Shown piece by piece: positions 34,439 through 46,902 of a stretch of DNA of 64,000 bases. This stretch comes from Apostichopus japonicus (taxonomy: Eukaryota; Echinodermata; Holothuroidea; Aspidochirotida; Stichopodidae): positions 21,356,001 to 21,420,000 of the forward strand of contig NC_092569.1 of the NCBI RefSeq assembly GCF_037975245.1, read 5' to 3'. The number at the start of each line of letters is the position of its first letter. The first letter of the stretch is position 1. The notes under the pieces are model-generated. The model was not told the origin of the DNA and did no database searches. It saw nothing but the letters and a program-made list of their open reading frames with translations. Position numbers and translations under genes: made by a program.

Positions 34439-37400
34439 TTAGTTAATCGGCCTAACATCTCAGTCCATACAGTGGCGCGATGGCTTGGCGCACTGTAAGA
34501 GCTGATGAGCGAGACTCTCTTTTGCATCGCTGGTTCGAACCCCGGTGGTGGCGTCTTTTGCCGATCTTTTACAGCGGGTGCCTGCATAGGGAGCTGTAAG
34601 TATTAGTTAATCGGCCTAACATCTCAGTCCATACAGTGGCGCGATGGCTTGGCGCACTGTAAGAGCTGATGAGCGAGACTCTCTTTTGCATCGCTGGTTC
34701 GAACCCCGGTGGTGGCGTCTTTTGCCGATCTTTTACAGCGGGTGCCTGCATAGGGAGCTGTAAGTATTAGTTAATCGGCCTAACATCTCAGTCCATACAG
34801 TGGCGCGATGGCTTGGCGCACTGTAAGAGCTGATGAGCGAGACTCTCTTTTGCATCGCTGGTTCGAACCCCGGTGGTGGCGTCTTTTGCCGATCTTTTAC
34901 AGCGGGTGCCTGCATAGGGAGCTGTAAGTATTAGTTAATCGGCCTAACATCTCAGTCCATACAGTGGCGCGATGGCTTGGCGCACTGTAAGAGCTGATGA
35001 GCGAGACTCTCTTTTGCATCGCTGGTTCGAACCCCGGTGGTGGCGTCTTTTGCCGATCTTTTACAGCGGGTGCCTGCATAGGGAGCTGTAAGTATTAGTT
35101 AATCGGCCTAACATCTCAGTCCATACAGTGGCGCGATGGCTTGGCGCACTGTAAGAGCTGATGAGCGAGACTCTCTTTTGCATCGCTGGTTCGAACCCCG
35201 GTGGTGGCGTCTTTTGCCGATCTTTTACAGCGGGTGCCTGCATAGGGAGCTGTAAGTATTAGTTAATCGGCCTAACATCTCAGTCCATACAGTGGCGCGA
35301 TGGCTTGGCGCACTGTAAGAGCTGATGAGCGAGACTCTCTTTTGCATGGCTGGTTCGAACCCCGGTGGTGGCGTCTTTTGCCGATCTTTTACAGCGGGTG
35401 CCTGCATAGGGAGCTGTAAGTATTAGTTAATCGGCCTAACATCTCAGTCCATACAGTGGCGCGATGGCTTGGCGCACTGTAAGAGCTGATGAGCGAGACT
35501 CTCTTTTGCATGGCTGGTTCGAACCCCGGTGGTGGCGTCTTTTGCCGATCTTTTACAGCGGGTGCCTGCATAGGGAGCTGTAAGTATTAGTTAATCGGCC
35601 TAACATCTCAGTCCATACAGTGGCGCGATGGCTTGGCGCACTGTAAGAGCTGATGAGCGAGACTCTCTTTTGCATGGCTGGTTCGAACCCCGGTGGTGGC
35701 GTCTTTTGCCGATCTTTTACAGCGGGTGCCTGCATAGGGAGCTGTAAGTATTAGTTAATCGGCCTAACATCTCAGTCCATACAGTGGCGCGATGGCTTGG
35801 CGCACTGTAAGAGCTGATGAGCGAGACTCTCTTTTGCATGGCTGGTTCGAACCCCGGTGGTGGCGTCTTTTGCCGATCTTTTACAGCGGGTGCCTGCATA
35901 GGGAGCTGTAAGTATTAGTTAATCGGCCTAACATCTCAGTCCATACAGTGGCGCGATGGCTTGGCGCACTGTAAGAGCTGATGAGCGAGACTCTCTTTTG
36001 CATGGCTGGTTCGAACCCCGGTGGTGGCGTCTTTTGCCGATCTTTTACAGCGGGTGCCTGCATAGGGAGCTGTAAGTATTAGTTAATCGGCCTAACATCT
36101 CAGTCCATACAGTGGCGCGATGGCTTGGCGCACTGTAAGAGCTGATGAGCGAGACTCTCTTTTGCATGGCTGGTTCGAACCCCGGTGGTGGCGTCTTTTG
36201 CCGATCTTTTACAGCGGGTGCCTGCATAGGGAGCTGTAAGTATTAGTTAATCGGCCTAACATCTCAGTCCATACAGTGGCGCGATGGCTTGGCGCACTGT
36301 AAGAGCTGATGAGCGAGACTCTCTTTTGCATGGCTGGTTCGAACCCCGGTGGTGGCGTCTTTTGCCGATCTTTTACAGCGGGTGCCTGCATAGGGAGCTG
36401 TAAGTATTAGTTAATCGGCCTAACATCTCAGTCCATACAGTGGCGCGATGGCTTGGCGCACTGTAAGAGCTGATGAGCGAGACTCTCTTTTGCATGGCTG
36501 GTTCGAACCCCGGTGGTGGCGTCTTTTGCCGATCTTTTACAGCGGGTGCCTGCATAGGGAGCTGTAAGTATTAGTTAATCGGCCTAACATCTCAGTCCAT
36601 ACAGTGGCGCGATGGCTTGGCGCACTGTAAGAGCTGATGAGCGAGACTCTCTTTTGCATGGCTGGTTCGAACCCCGGTGGTGGCGTCTTTTGCCGATCTT
36701 TTACAGCGGGTGCCTGCATAGGGAGCTGTAAGTATTAGTTAATCGGCCTAACATCTCAGTCCATACAGTGGCGCGATGGCTTGGCGCACTGTAAGAGCTG
36801 ATGAGCGAGACTCTCTTTTGCATGGCTGGTTCGAACCCCGGTGGTGGCGTCTTTTGCCGATCTTTTACAGCGGGTGCCTGCATAGGGAGCTGTAAGTATT
36901 AGTTAATCGGCCTAACATCTCAGTCCATACAGTGGCGCGATGGCTTGGCGCACTGTAAGAGCTGATGAGCGAGACTCTCTTTTGCATGGCTGGTTCGAAC
37001 CCCGGTGGTGGCGTCTTTTGCCGATCTTTTACAGCGGGTGCCTGCATAGGGAGCTGTAAGTATTAGTTAATCGGCCTAACATCTCAGTCCATACAGTGGC
37101 GCGATGGCTTGGCGCACTGTAAGAGCTGATGAGCGAGACTCTCTTTTGCATGGCTGGTTCGAACCCCGGTGGTGGCGTCTTTTGCCGATCTTTTACAGCG
37201 GGTGCCTGCATAGGGAGCTGTAAGTATTAGTTAATCGGCCTAACATCTCAGTCCATACAGTGGCGCGATGGCTTGGCGCACTGTAAGAGCTGATGAGCGA
37301 GACTCTCTTTTGCATGGCTGGTTCGAACCCCGGTGGTGGCGTCTTTTGCCGATCTTTTACAGCGGGTGCCTGCATAGGGAGCTGTAAGTATTAGTTAATC

Positions 37401-40400
37401 GGCCTAACATCTCAGTCCATACAGTGGCGCGATGGCTTGGCGCACTGTAAGAGCTGATGAGCGAGACTCTCTTTTGCATGGCTGGTTCGAACCCCGGTGG
37501 TGGCGTCTTTTGCCGATCTTTTACAGCGGGTGCCTGCATAGGGAGCTGTAAGTATTAGTTAATCGGCCTAACATCTCAGTCCATACAGTGGCGCGATGGC
37601 TTGGCGCACTGTAAGAGCTGATGAGCGAGACTCTCTTTTGCATGGCTGGTTCGAACCCCGGTGGTGGCGTCTTTTGCCGATCTTTTACAGCGGGTGCCTG
37701 CATAGGGAGCTGTAAGTATTAGTTAATCGGCCTAACATCTCAGTCCATACAGTGGCGCGATGGCTTGGCGCACTGTAAGAGCTGATGAGCGAGACTCTCT
37801 TTTGCATGGCTGGTTCGAACCCCGGTGGTGGCGTCTTTTGCCGATCTTTTACAGCGGGTGCCTGCATAGGGAGCTGTAAGTATTAGTTAATCGGCCTAAC
37901 ATCTCAGTCCATACAGTGGCGCGATGGCTTGGCGCACTGTAAGAGCTGATGAGCGAGACTCTCTTTTGCATGGCTGGTTCGAACCCCGGTGGTGGCGTCT
38001 TTTGCCGATCTTTTACAGCGGGTGCCTGCATAGGGAGCTGTAAGTATTAGTTAATCGGCCTAACATCTCAGTCCATACAGTGGCGCGATGGCTTGGCGCA
38101 CTGTAAGAGCTGATGAGCGAGACTCTCTTTTGCATGGCTGGTTCGAACCCCGGTGGTGGCGTCTTTTGCCGATCTTTTACAGCGGGTGCCTGCATAGGGA
38201 GCTGTAAGTATTAGTTAATCGGCCTAACATCTCAGTCCATACAGTGGCGCGATGGCTTGGCGCACTGTAAGAGCTGATGAGCGAGACTCTCTTTTGCATG
38301 GCTGGTTCGAACCCCGGTGGTGGCGTCTTTTGCCGATCTTTTACAGCGGGTGCCTGCATAGGGAGCTGTAAGTATTAGTTAATCGGCCTAACATCTCAGT
38401 CCATACAGTGGCGCGATGGCTTGGCGCACTGTAAGAGCTGATGAGCGAGACTCTCTTTTGCATGGCTGGTTCGAACCCCGGTGGTGGCGTCTTTTGCCGA
38501 TCTTTTACAGCGGGTGCCTGCATAGGGAGCTGTAAGTATTAGTTAATCGGCCTAACATCTCAGTCCATACAGTGGCGCGATGGCTTGGCGCACTGTAAGA
38601 GCTGATGAGCGAGACTCTCTTTTGCATGGCTGGTTCGAACCCCGGTGGTGGCGTCTTTTGCCGATCTTTTACAGCGGGTGCCTGCATAGGGAGCTGTAAG
38701 TATTAGTTAATCGGCCTAACATCTCAGTCCATACAGTGGCGCGATGGCTTGGCGCACTGTAAGAGCTGATGAGCGAGACTCTCTTTTGCATCGCTGGTTC
38801 GAACCCCGGTGGTGGCGTCTTTTGCCGATCTTTTACAGCGGGTGCCTGCATAGGGAGCTGTAAGTATTAGTTAATCGGCCTAACATCTCAGTCCATACAG
38901 TGGCGCGATGGCTTGGCGCACTGTAAGAGCTGATGAGCGAGACTCTCTTTTGCATCGCTGGTTCGAACCCCGGTGGTGGCGTCTTTTGCCGATCTTTTAC
39001 AGCGGGTGCCTGCATAGGGAGCTGTAAGTATTAGTTAATCGGCCTAACATCTCAGTCCATACAGTGGCGCGATGGCTTGGCGCACTGTAAGAGCTGATGA
39101 GCGAGACTCTCTTTTGCATCGCTGGTTCGAACCCCGGTGGTGGCGTCTTTTGCCGATCTTTTACAGCGGGTGCCTGCATAGGGAGCTGTAAGTATTAGTT
39201 AATCGGCCTAACATCTCAGTCCATACAGTGGCGCGATGGCTTGGCGCACTGTAAGAGCTGATGAGCGAGACTCTCTTTTGCATCGCTGGTTCGAACCCCG
39301 GTGGTGGCGTCTTTTGCCGATCTTTTACAGCGGGTGCCTGCATAGGGAGCTGTAAGTATTAGTTAATCGGCCTAACATCTCAGTCCATACAGTGGCGCGA
39401 TGGCTTGGCGCACTGTAAGAGCTGATGAGCGAGACTCTCTTTTGCATCGCTGGTTCGAACCCCGGTGGTGGCGTCTTTTGCCGATCTTTTACAGCGGGTG
39501 CCTGCATAGGGAGCTGTAAGTATTAGTTAATCGGCCTAACATCTCAGTCCATACAGTGGCGCGATGGCTTGGCGCACTGTAAGAGCTGATGAGCGAGACT
39601 CTCTTTTGCATCGCTGGTTCGAACCCCGGTGGTGGCGTCTTTTGCCGATCTTTTACAGCGGGTGCCTGCATAGGGAGCTGTAAGTATTAGTTAATCGGCC
39701 TAACATCTCAGTCCATACAGTGGCGCGATGGCTTGGCGCACTGTAAGAGCTGATGAGCGAGACTCTCTTTTGCATCGCTGGTTCGAACCCCGGTGGTGGC
39801 GTCTTTTGCCGATCTTTTACAGCGGGTGCCTGCATAGGGAGCTGTAAGTATTAGTTAATCGGCCTAACATCTCAGTCCATACAGTGGCGCGATGGCTTGG
39901 CGCACTGTAAGAGCTGATGAGCGAGACTCTCTTTTGCATCGCTGGTTCGAACCCCGGTGGTGGCGTCTTTTGCCGATCTTTTACAGCGGGTGCCTGCATA
40001 GGGAGCTGTAAGTATTAGTTAATCGGCCTAACATCTCAGTCCATACAGTGGCGCGATGGCTTGGCGCACTGTAAGAGCTGATGAGCGAGACTCTCTTTTG
40101 CATCGCTGGTTCGAACCCCGGTGGTGGCGTCTTTTGCCGATCTTTTACAGCGGGTGCCTGCATAGGGAGCTGTAAGTATTAGTTAATCGGCCTAACATCT
40201 CAGTCCATACAGTGGCGCGATGGCTTGGCGCACTGTAAGAGCTGATGAGCGAGACTCTCTTTTGCATCGCTGGTTCGAACCCCGGTGGTGGCGTCTTTTG
40301 CCGATCTTTTACAGCGGGTGCCTGCATAGGGAGCTGTAAGTATTAGTTAATCGGCCTAACATCTCAGTCCATACAGTGGCGCGATGGCTTGGCGCACTGT

Positions 40401-43400
40401 AAGAGCTGATGAGCGAGACTCTCTTTTGCATCGCTGGTTCGAACCCCGGTGGTGGCGTCTTTTGCCGATCTTTTACAGCGGGTGCCTGCATAGGGAGCTG
40501 TAAGTATTAGTTAATCGGCCTAACATCTCAGTCCATACAGTGGCGCGATGGCTTGGCGCACTGTAAGAGCTGATGAGCGAGACTCTCTTTTGCATCGCTG
40601 GTTCGAACCCCGGTGGTGGCGTCTTTTGCCGATCTTTTACAGCGGGTGCCTGCATAGGGAGCTGTAAGTATTAGTTAATCGGCCTAACATCTCAGTCCAT
40701 ACAGTGGCGCGATGGCTTGGCGCACTGTAAGAGCTGATGAGCGAGACTCTCTTTTGCATCGCTGGTTCGAACCCCGGTGGTGGCGTCTTTTGCCGATCTT
40801 TTACAGCGGGTGCCTGCATAGGGAGCTGTAAGTATTAGTTAATCGGCCTAACATCTCAGTCCATACAGTGGCGCGATGGCTTGGCGCACTGTAAGAGCTG
40901 ATGAGCGAGACTCTCTTTTGCATCGCTGGTTCGAACCCCGGTGGTGGCGTCTTTTGCCGATCTTTTACAGCGGGTGCCTGCATAGGGAGCTGTAAGTATT
41001 AGTTAATCGGCCTAACATCTCAGTCCATACAGTGGCGCGATGGCTTGGCGCACTGTAAGAGCTGATGAGCGAGACTCTCTTTTGCATCGCTGGTTCGAAC
41101 CCCGGTGGTGGCGTCTTTTGCCGATCTTTTACAGCGGGTGCCTGCATAGGGAGCTGTAAGTATTAGTTAATCGGCCTAACATCTCAGTCCATACAGTGGC
41201 GCGATGGCTTGGCGCACTGTAAGAGCTGATGAGCGAGACTCTCTTTTGCATCGCTGGTTCGAACCCCGGTGGTGGCGTCTTTTGCCGATCTTTTACAGCG
41301 GGTGCCTGCATAGGGAGCTGTAAGTATTAGTTAATCGGCCTAACATCTCAGTCCATACAGTGGCGCGATGGCTTGGCGCACTGTAAGAGCTGATGAGCGA
41401 GACTCTCTTTTGCATCGCTGGTTCGAACCCCGGTGGTGGCGTCTTTTGCCGATCTTTTACAGCGGGTGCCTGCATAGGGAGCTGTAAGTATTAGTTAATC
41501 GGCCTAACATCTCAGTCCATACAGTGGCGCGATGGCTTGGCGCACTGTAAGAGCTGATGAGCGAGACTCTCTTTTGCATCGCTGGTTCGAACCCCGGTGG
41601 TGGCGTCTTTTGCCGATCTTTTACAGCGGGTGCCTGCATAGGGAGCTGTAAGTATTAGTTAATCGGCCTAACATCTCAGTCCATACAGTGGCGCGATGGC
41701 TTGGCGCACTGTAAGAGCTGATGAGCGAGACTCTCTTTTGCATCGCTGGTTCGAACCCCGGTGGTGGCGTCTTTTGCCGATCTTTTACAGCGGGTGCCTG
41801 CATAGGGAGCTGTAAGTATTAGTTAATCGGCCTAGCATCTCAGTCCATACAGTGGCGCGATGGCTTGGCGCACTGTAAGAGCTGATGAGCGAGACTCTCT
41901 TTTGCATCGCTGGTTCGAACCCCGGTGGTGGCGTCTTTTGCCGATCTTTTACAGCGGGTGCCTGCATAGGGAGCTGTAAGTATTAGTTAATCGGCCTAGC
42001 ATCTCAGTCCATACAGTGGCGCGATGGCTTGGCGCACTGTAAGAGCTGATGAGCGAGACTCTCTTTTGCATCGCTGGTTCGAACCCCGGTGGTGGCGTCT
42101 TTTGCCGATCTTTTACAGCGGGTGCCTGCATAGGGAGCTGTAAGTATTAGTTAATCGGCCTAGCATCTCAGTCCATACAGTGGCGCGATGGCTTGGCGCA
42201 CTGTAAGAGCTGATGAGCGAGACTCTCTTTTGCATCGCTGGTTCGAACCCCGGTGGTGGCGTCTTTTGCCGATCTTTTACAGCGGGTGCCTGCATAGGGA
42301 GCTGTAAGTATTAGTTAATCGGCCTAGCATCTCAGTCCATACAGTGGCGCGATGGCTTGGCGCACTGTAAGAGCTGATGAGCGAGACTCTCTTTTGCATC
42401 GCTGGTTCGAACCCCGGTGGTGGCGTCTTTTGCCGATCTTTTACAGCGGGTGCCTGCATAGGGAGCTGTAAGTATTAGTTAATCGGCCTAGCATCTCAGT
42501 CCATACAGTGGCGCGATGGCTTGGCGCACTGTAAGAGCTGATGAGCGAGACTCTCTTTTGCATCGCTGGTTCGAACCCCGGTGGTGGCGTCTTTTGCCGA
42601 TCTTTTACAGCGGGTGCCTGCATAGGGAGCTGTAAGTATTAGTTAATCGGCCTAGCATCTCAGTCCATACAGTGGCGCGATGGCTTGGCGCACTGTAAGA
42701 GCTGATGAGCGAGACTCTCTTTTGCATCGCTGGTTCGAACCCCGGTGGTGGCGTCTTTTGCCGATCTTTTACAGCGGGTGCCTGCATAGGGAGCTGTAAG
42801 TATTAGTTAATCGGCCTAACATCTCAGTCCATACAGTGGCGCGATGGCTTGGCGCACTGTAAGAGCTGATGAGCGAGACTCTCTTTTGCATCGCTGGTTC
42901 GAACCCCGGTGGTGGCGTCTTTTGCCGATCTTTTACAGCGGGTGCCTGCATAGGGAGCTGTAAGTATTAGTTAATCGGCCTAACATCTCAGTCCATACAG
43001 TGGCGCGATGGCTTGGCGCACTGTAAGAGCTGATGAGCGAGACTCTCTTTTGCATCGCTGGTTCGAACCCCGGTGGTGGCGTCTTTTGCCGATCTTTTAC
43101 AGCGGGTGCCTGCATAGGGAGCTGTAAGTATTAGTTAATCGGCCTAACATCTCAGTCCATACAGTGGCGCGATGGCTTGGCGCACTGTAAGAGCTGATGA
43201 GCGAGACTCTCTTTTGCATCGCTGGTTCGAACCCCGGTGGTGGCGTCTTTTGCCGATCTTTTACAGCGGGTGCCTGCATAGGGAGCTGTAAGTATTAGTT
43301 AATCGGCCTAACATCTCAGTCCATACAGTGGCGCGATGGCTTGGCGCACTGTAAGAGCTGATGAGCGAGACTCTCTTTTGCATCGCTGGTTCGAACCCCG

Positions 43401-46246
43401 GTGGTGGCGTCTTTTGCCGATCTTTTACAGCGGGTGCCTGCATAGGGAGCTGTAAGTATTAGTTAATCGGCCTAACATCTCAGTCCATACAGTGGCGCGA
43501 TGGCTTGGCGCACTGTAAGAGCTGATGAGCGAGACTCTCTTTTGCATCGCTGGTTCGAACCCCGGTGGTGGCGTCTTTTGCCGATCTTTTACAGCGGGTG
43601 CCTGCATAGGGAGCTGTAAGTATTAGTTAATCGGCCTAACATCTCAGTCCATACAGTGGCGCGATGGCTTGGCGCACTGTAAGAGCTGATGAGCGAGACT
43701 CTCTTTTGCATCGCTGGTTCGAACCCCGGTGGTGGCGTCTTTTGCCGATCTTTTACAGCGGGTGCCTGCATAGGGAGCTGTAAGTATTAGTTAATCGGCC
43801 TAACATCTCAGTCCATACAGTGGCGCGATGGCTTGGCGCACTGTAAGAGCTGATGAGCGAGACTCTCTTTTGCATCGCTGGTTCGAACCCCGGTGGTGGC
43901 GTCTTTTGCCGATCTTTTACAGCGGGTGCCTGCATAGGGAGCTGTAAGTATTAGTTAATCGGCCTAACATCTCAGTCCATACAGTGGCGCGATGGCTTGG
44001 CGCACTGTAAGAGCTGATGAGCGAGACTCTCTTTTGCATCGCTGGTTCGAACCCCGGTGGTGGCGTCTTTTGCCGATCTTTTACAGCGGGTGCCTGCATA
44101 GGGAGCTGTAAGTATTAGTTAATCGGCCTAACATCTCAGTCCATACAGTGGCGCGATGGCTTGGCGCACTGTAAGAGCTGATGAGCGAGACTCTCTTTTG
44201 CATCGCTGGTTCGAACCCCGGTGGTGGCGTCTTTTGCCGATCTTTTACAGCGGGTGCCTGCATAGGGAGCTGTAAGTATTAGTTAATCGGCCTAACATCT
44301 CAGTCCATACAGTGGCGCGATGGCTTGGCGCACTGTAAGAGCTGATGAGCGAGACTCTCTTTTGCATCGCTGGTTCGAACCCCGGTGGTGGCGTCTTTTG
44401 CCGATCTTTTACAGCGGGTGCCTGCATAGGGAGCTGTAAGTATTAGTTAATCGGCCTAACATCTCAGTCCATACAGTGGCGCGATGGCTTGGCGCACTGT
44501 AAGAGCTGATGAGCGAGACTCTCTTTTGCATCGCTGGTTCGAACCCCGGTGGTGGCGTCTTTTGCCGATCTTTTACAGCGGGTGCCTGCATAGGGAGCTG
44601 TAAGTATTAGTTAATCGGCCTAACATCTCAGTCCATACAGTGGCGCGATGGCTTGGCGCACTGTAAGAGCTGATGAGCGAGACTCTCTTTTGCATCGCTG
44701 GTTCGAACCCCGGTGGTGGCGTCTTTTGCCGATCTTTTACAGCGGGTGCCTGCATAGGGAGCTGTAAGTATTAGTTAATCGGCCTAACATCTCAGTCCAT
44801 ACAGTGGCGCGATGGCTTGGCGCACTGTAAGAGCTGATGAGCGAGACTCTCTTTTGCATCGCTGGTTCGAACCCCGGTGGTGGCGTCTTTTGCCGATCTT
44901 TTACAGCGGGTGCCTGCATAGGGAGCTGTAAGTATTAGTTAATCGGCCTAACATCTCAGTCCATACAGTGGCGCGATGGCTTGGCGCACTGTAAGAGCTG
45001 ATGAGCGAGACTCTCTTTTGCATCGCTGGTTCGAACCCCGGTGGTGGCGTCTTTTGCCGATCTTTTACAGCGGGTGCCTGCATAGGGAGCTGTAAGTATT
45101 AGTTAATCGGCCTAACATCTCAGTCCATACAGTGGCGCGATGGCTTGGCGCACTGTAAGAGCTGATGAGCGAGACTCTCTTTTGCATCGCTGGTTCGAAC
45201 CCCGGTGGTGGCGTCTTTTGCCGATCTTTTACAGCGGGTGCCTGCATAGGGAGCTGTAAGTATTAGTTAATCGGCCTAACATCTCAGTCCATACAGTGGC
45301 GCGATGGCTTGGCGCACTGTAAGAGCTGATGAGCGAGACTCTCTTTTGCATCGCTGGTTCGAACCCCGGTGGTGGCGTCTTTTGCCGATCTTTTACAGCG
45401 GGTGCCTGCATAGGGAGCTGTAAGTATTAGTTAATCGGCCTAACATCTCAGTCCATACAGTGGCGCGATGGCTTGGCGCACTGTAAGAGCTGATGAGCGA
45501 GACTCTCTTTTGCATCGCTGGTTCGAACCCCGGTGGTGGCGTCTTTTGCCGATCTTTTACAGCGGGTGCCTGCATAGGGAGCTGTAAGTATTAGTTAATC
45601 GGCCTAACATCTCAGTCCATACAGTGGCGCGATGGCTTGGCGCACTGTAAGAGCTGATGAGCGAGACTCTCTTTTGCATCGCTGGTTCGAACCCCGGTGG
45701 TGGCGTCTTTTGCCGATCTTTTACAGCGGGTGCCTGCATAGGGAGCTGTAAGTATTAGTTAATCGGCCTAACATCTCAGTCCATACAGTGGCGCGATGGC
45801 TTGGCGCACTGTAAGAGCTGATGAGCGAGACTCTCTTTTGCATCGCTGGTTCGAACCCCGGTGGTGGCGTCTTTTGCCGATCTTTTACAGCGGGTGCCTG
45901 CATAGGGAGCTGTAAGTATTAGTTAATCGGCCTAACATCTCAGTCCATACAGTGGCGCGATGGCTTGGCGCACTGTAAGAGCTGATGAGCGAGACTCTCT
46001 TTTGCATCGCTGGTTCGAACCCCGGTGGTGGCGTCTTTTGCCGATCTTTTACAGCGGGTGCCTGCATAGGGAGCTGTAAGTATTAGTTAATCGGCCTAAC
46101 ATCTCAGTCCATACAGTGGCGCGATGGCTTGGCGCACTGTAAGAGCTGATGAGCGAGACTCTCTTTTGCATCGCTGGTTCGAACCCCGGTGGTGGCGTCT
46201 TTTGCCGATCTTTTACAGCGGGTGCCTGCATAGGGAGCTGTAAGTA
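34439..46246 (+). repeat. Block G: units 211-282 (T2, T15, C18, G110)
   Basis: All 72 units carry T18C (CCTAACAT). Two younger variants are nested inside as continuous runs: C90G in units 216-236 (35259-38702) and A17G in units 256-261 (41819-42802). Nested continuous runs show that new variants spread to immediate neighbours. C90G breaks the C-G pair of the GCGA/TCGC stem. Confidence 0.9.
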
Positions 46247-46902
46247 TTAGTTAATCGGCCTAATATCTCAGTCCATACAGTGGCGCGATGGCTTGGCGCA
46301 CTGTAAGAGCTGATGAGCGAGACTCTCTTTTGCATCGCTGGTTCGAACCCCGGTGCTGGCGTCTTTTGCCGATCTTTTACAGCGGGTGCCTGCATAGGGA
46401 GCTGTAAGTATTAGTTAATCGGCCTAATATCTCAGTCCATACAGTGGCGCGATGGCTTGGCGCACTGTAAGAGCTGATGAGCGAGACTCCCTTTTGCATC
46501 GCTGGTTCGAACCCCGGTGCTGGCGTCTTTTGCCGATCTTTTACAGCGGGTGCCTGCATAGGGAGCTGTAAGTATTAGTTAATCGGCCTAATATCTCAGT
46601 CCATACAGTGGCGCGATGGCTTGGCGCACTGTAAGAGCTGATGAGCGAGACTCCCTTTTGCATCGCTGGTTCGAACCCCGGTGGTGGCGTCTTTTGCCGA
46701 TCTTTTACAGCGGGTGCCTGCATAGGGAGCTGTAAGTATTAGTTAATCGGCCTAATATCTCAGTCCATACAGTGGCGCGATGGCTTGGCGCACTGTAAGA
46801 GCTGATGAGCGAGACTCTCTTTTGCATCGCTGGTTCGAACCCCGGTGCTGGCGTCTTTTGCCGATCTTTTACAGCGGGTGCCTGCATAGGGAGCTGTAAG
46901 TA
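46247..46902 (+). repeat. Units 283-286: mosaic boundary
   Basis: T18 returns here. Position 110 alternates: C in units 283, 284 and 286, G in unit 285. The alternation runs on into the next block (C in units 287 and 289, G in 288). Units 284 and 285 share T80C although they differ at 110, which shows exchange of segments smaller than one unit. Confidence 0.85.
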
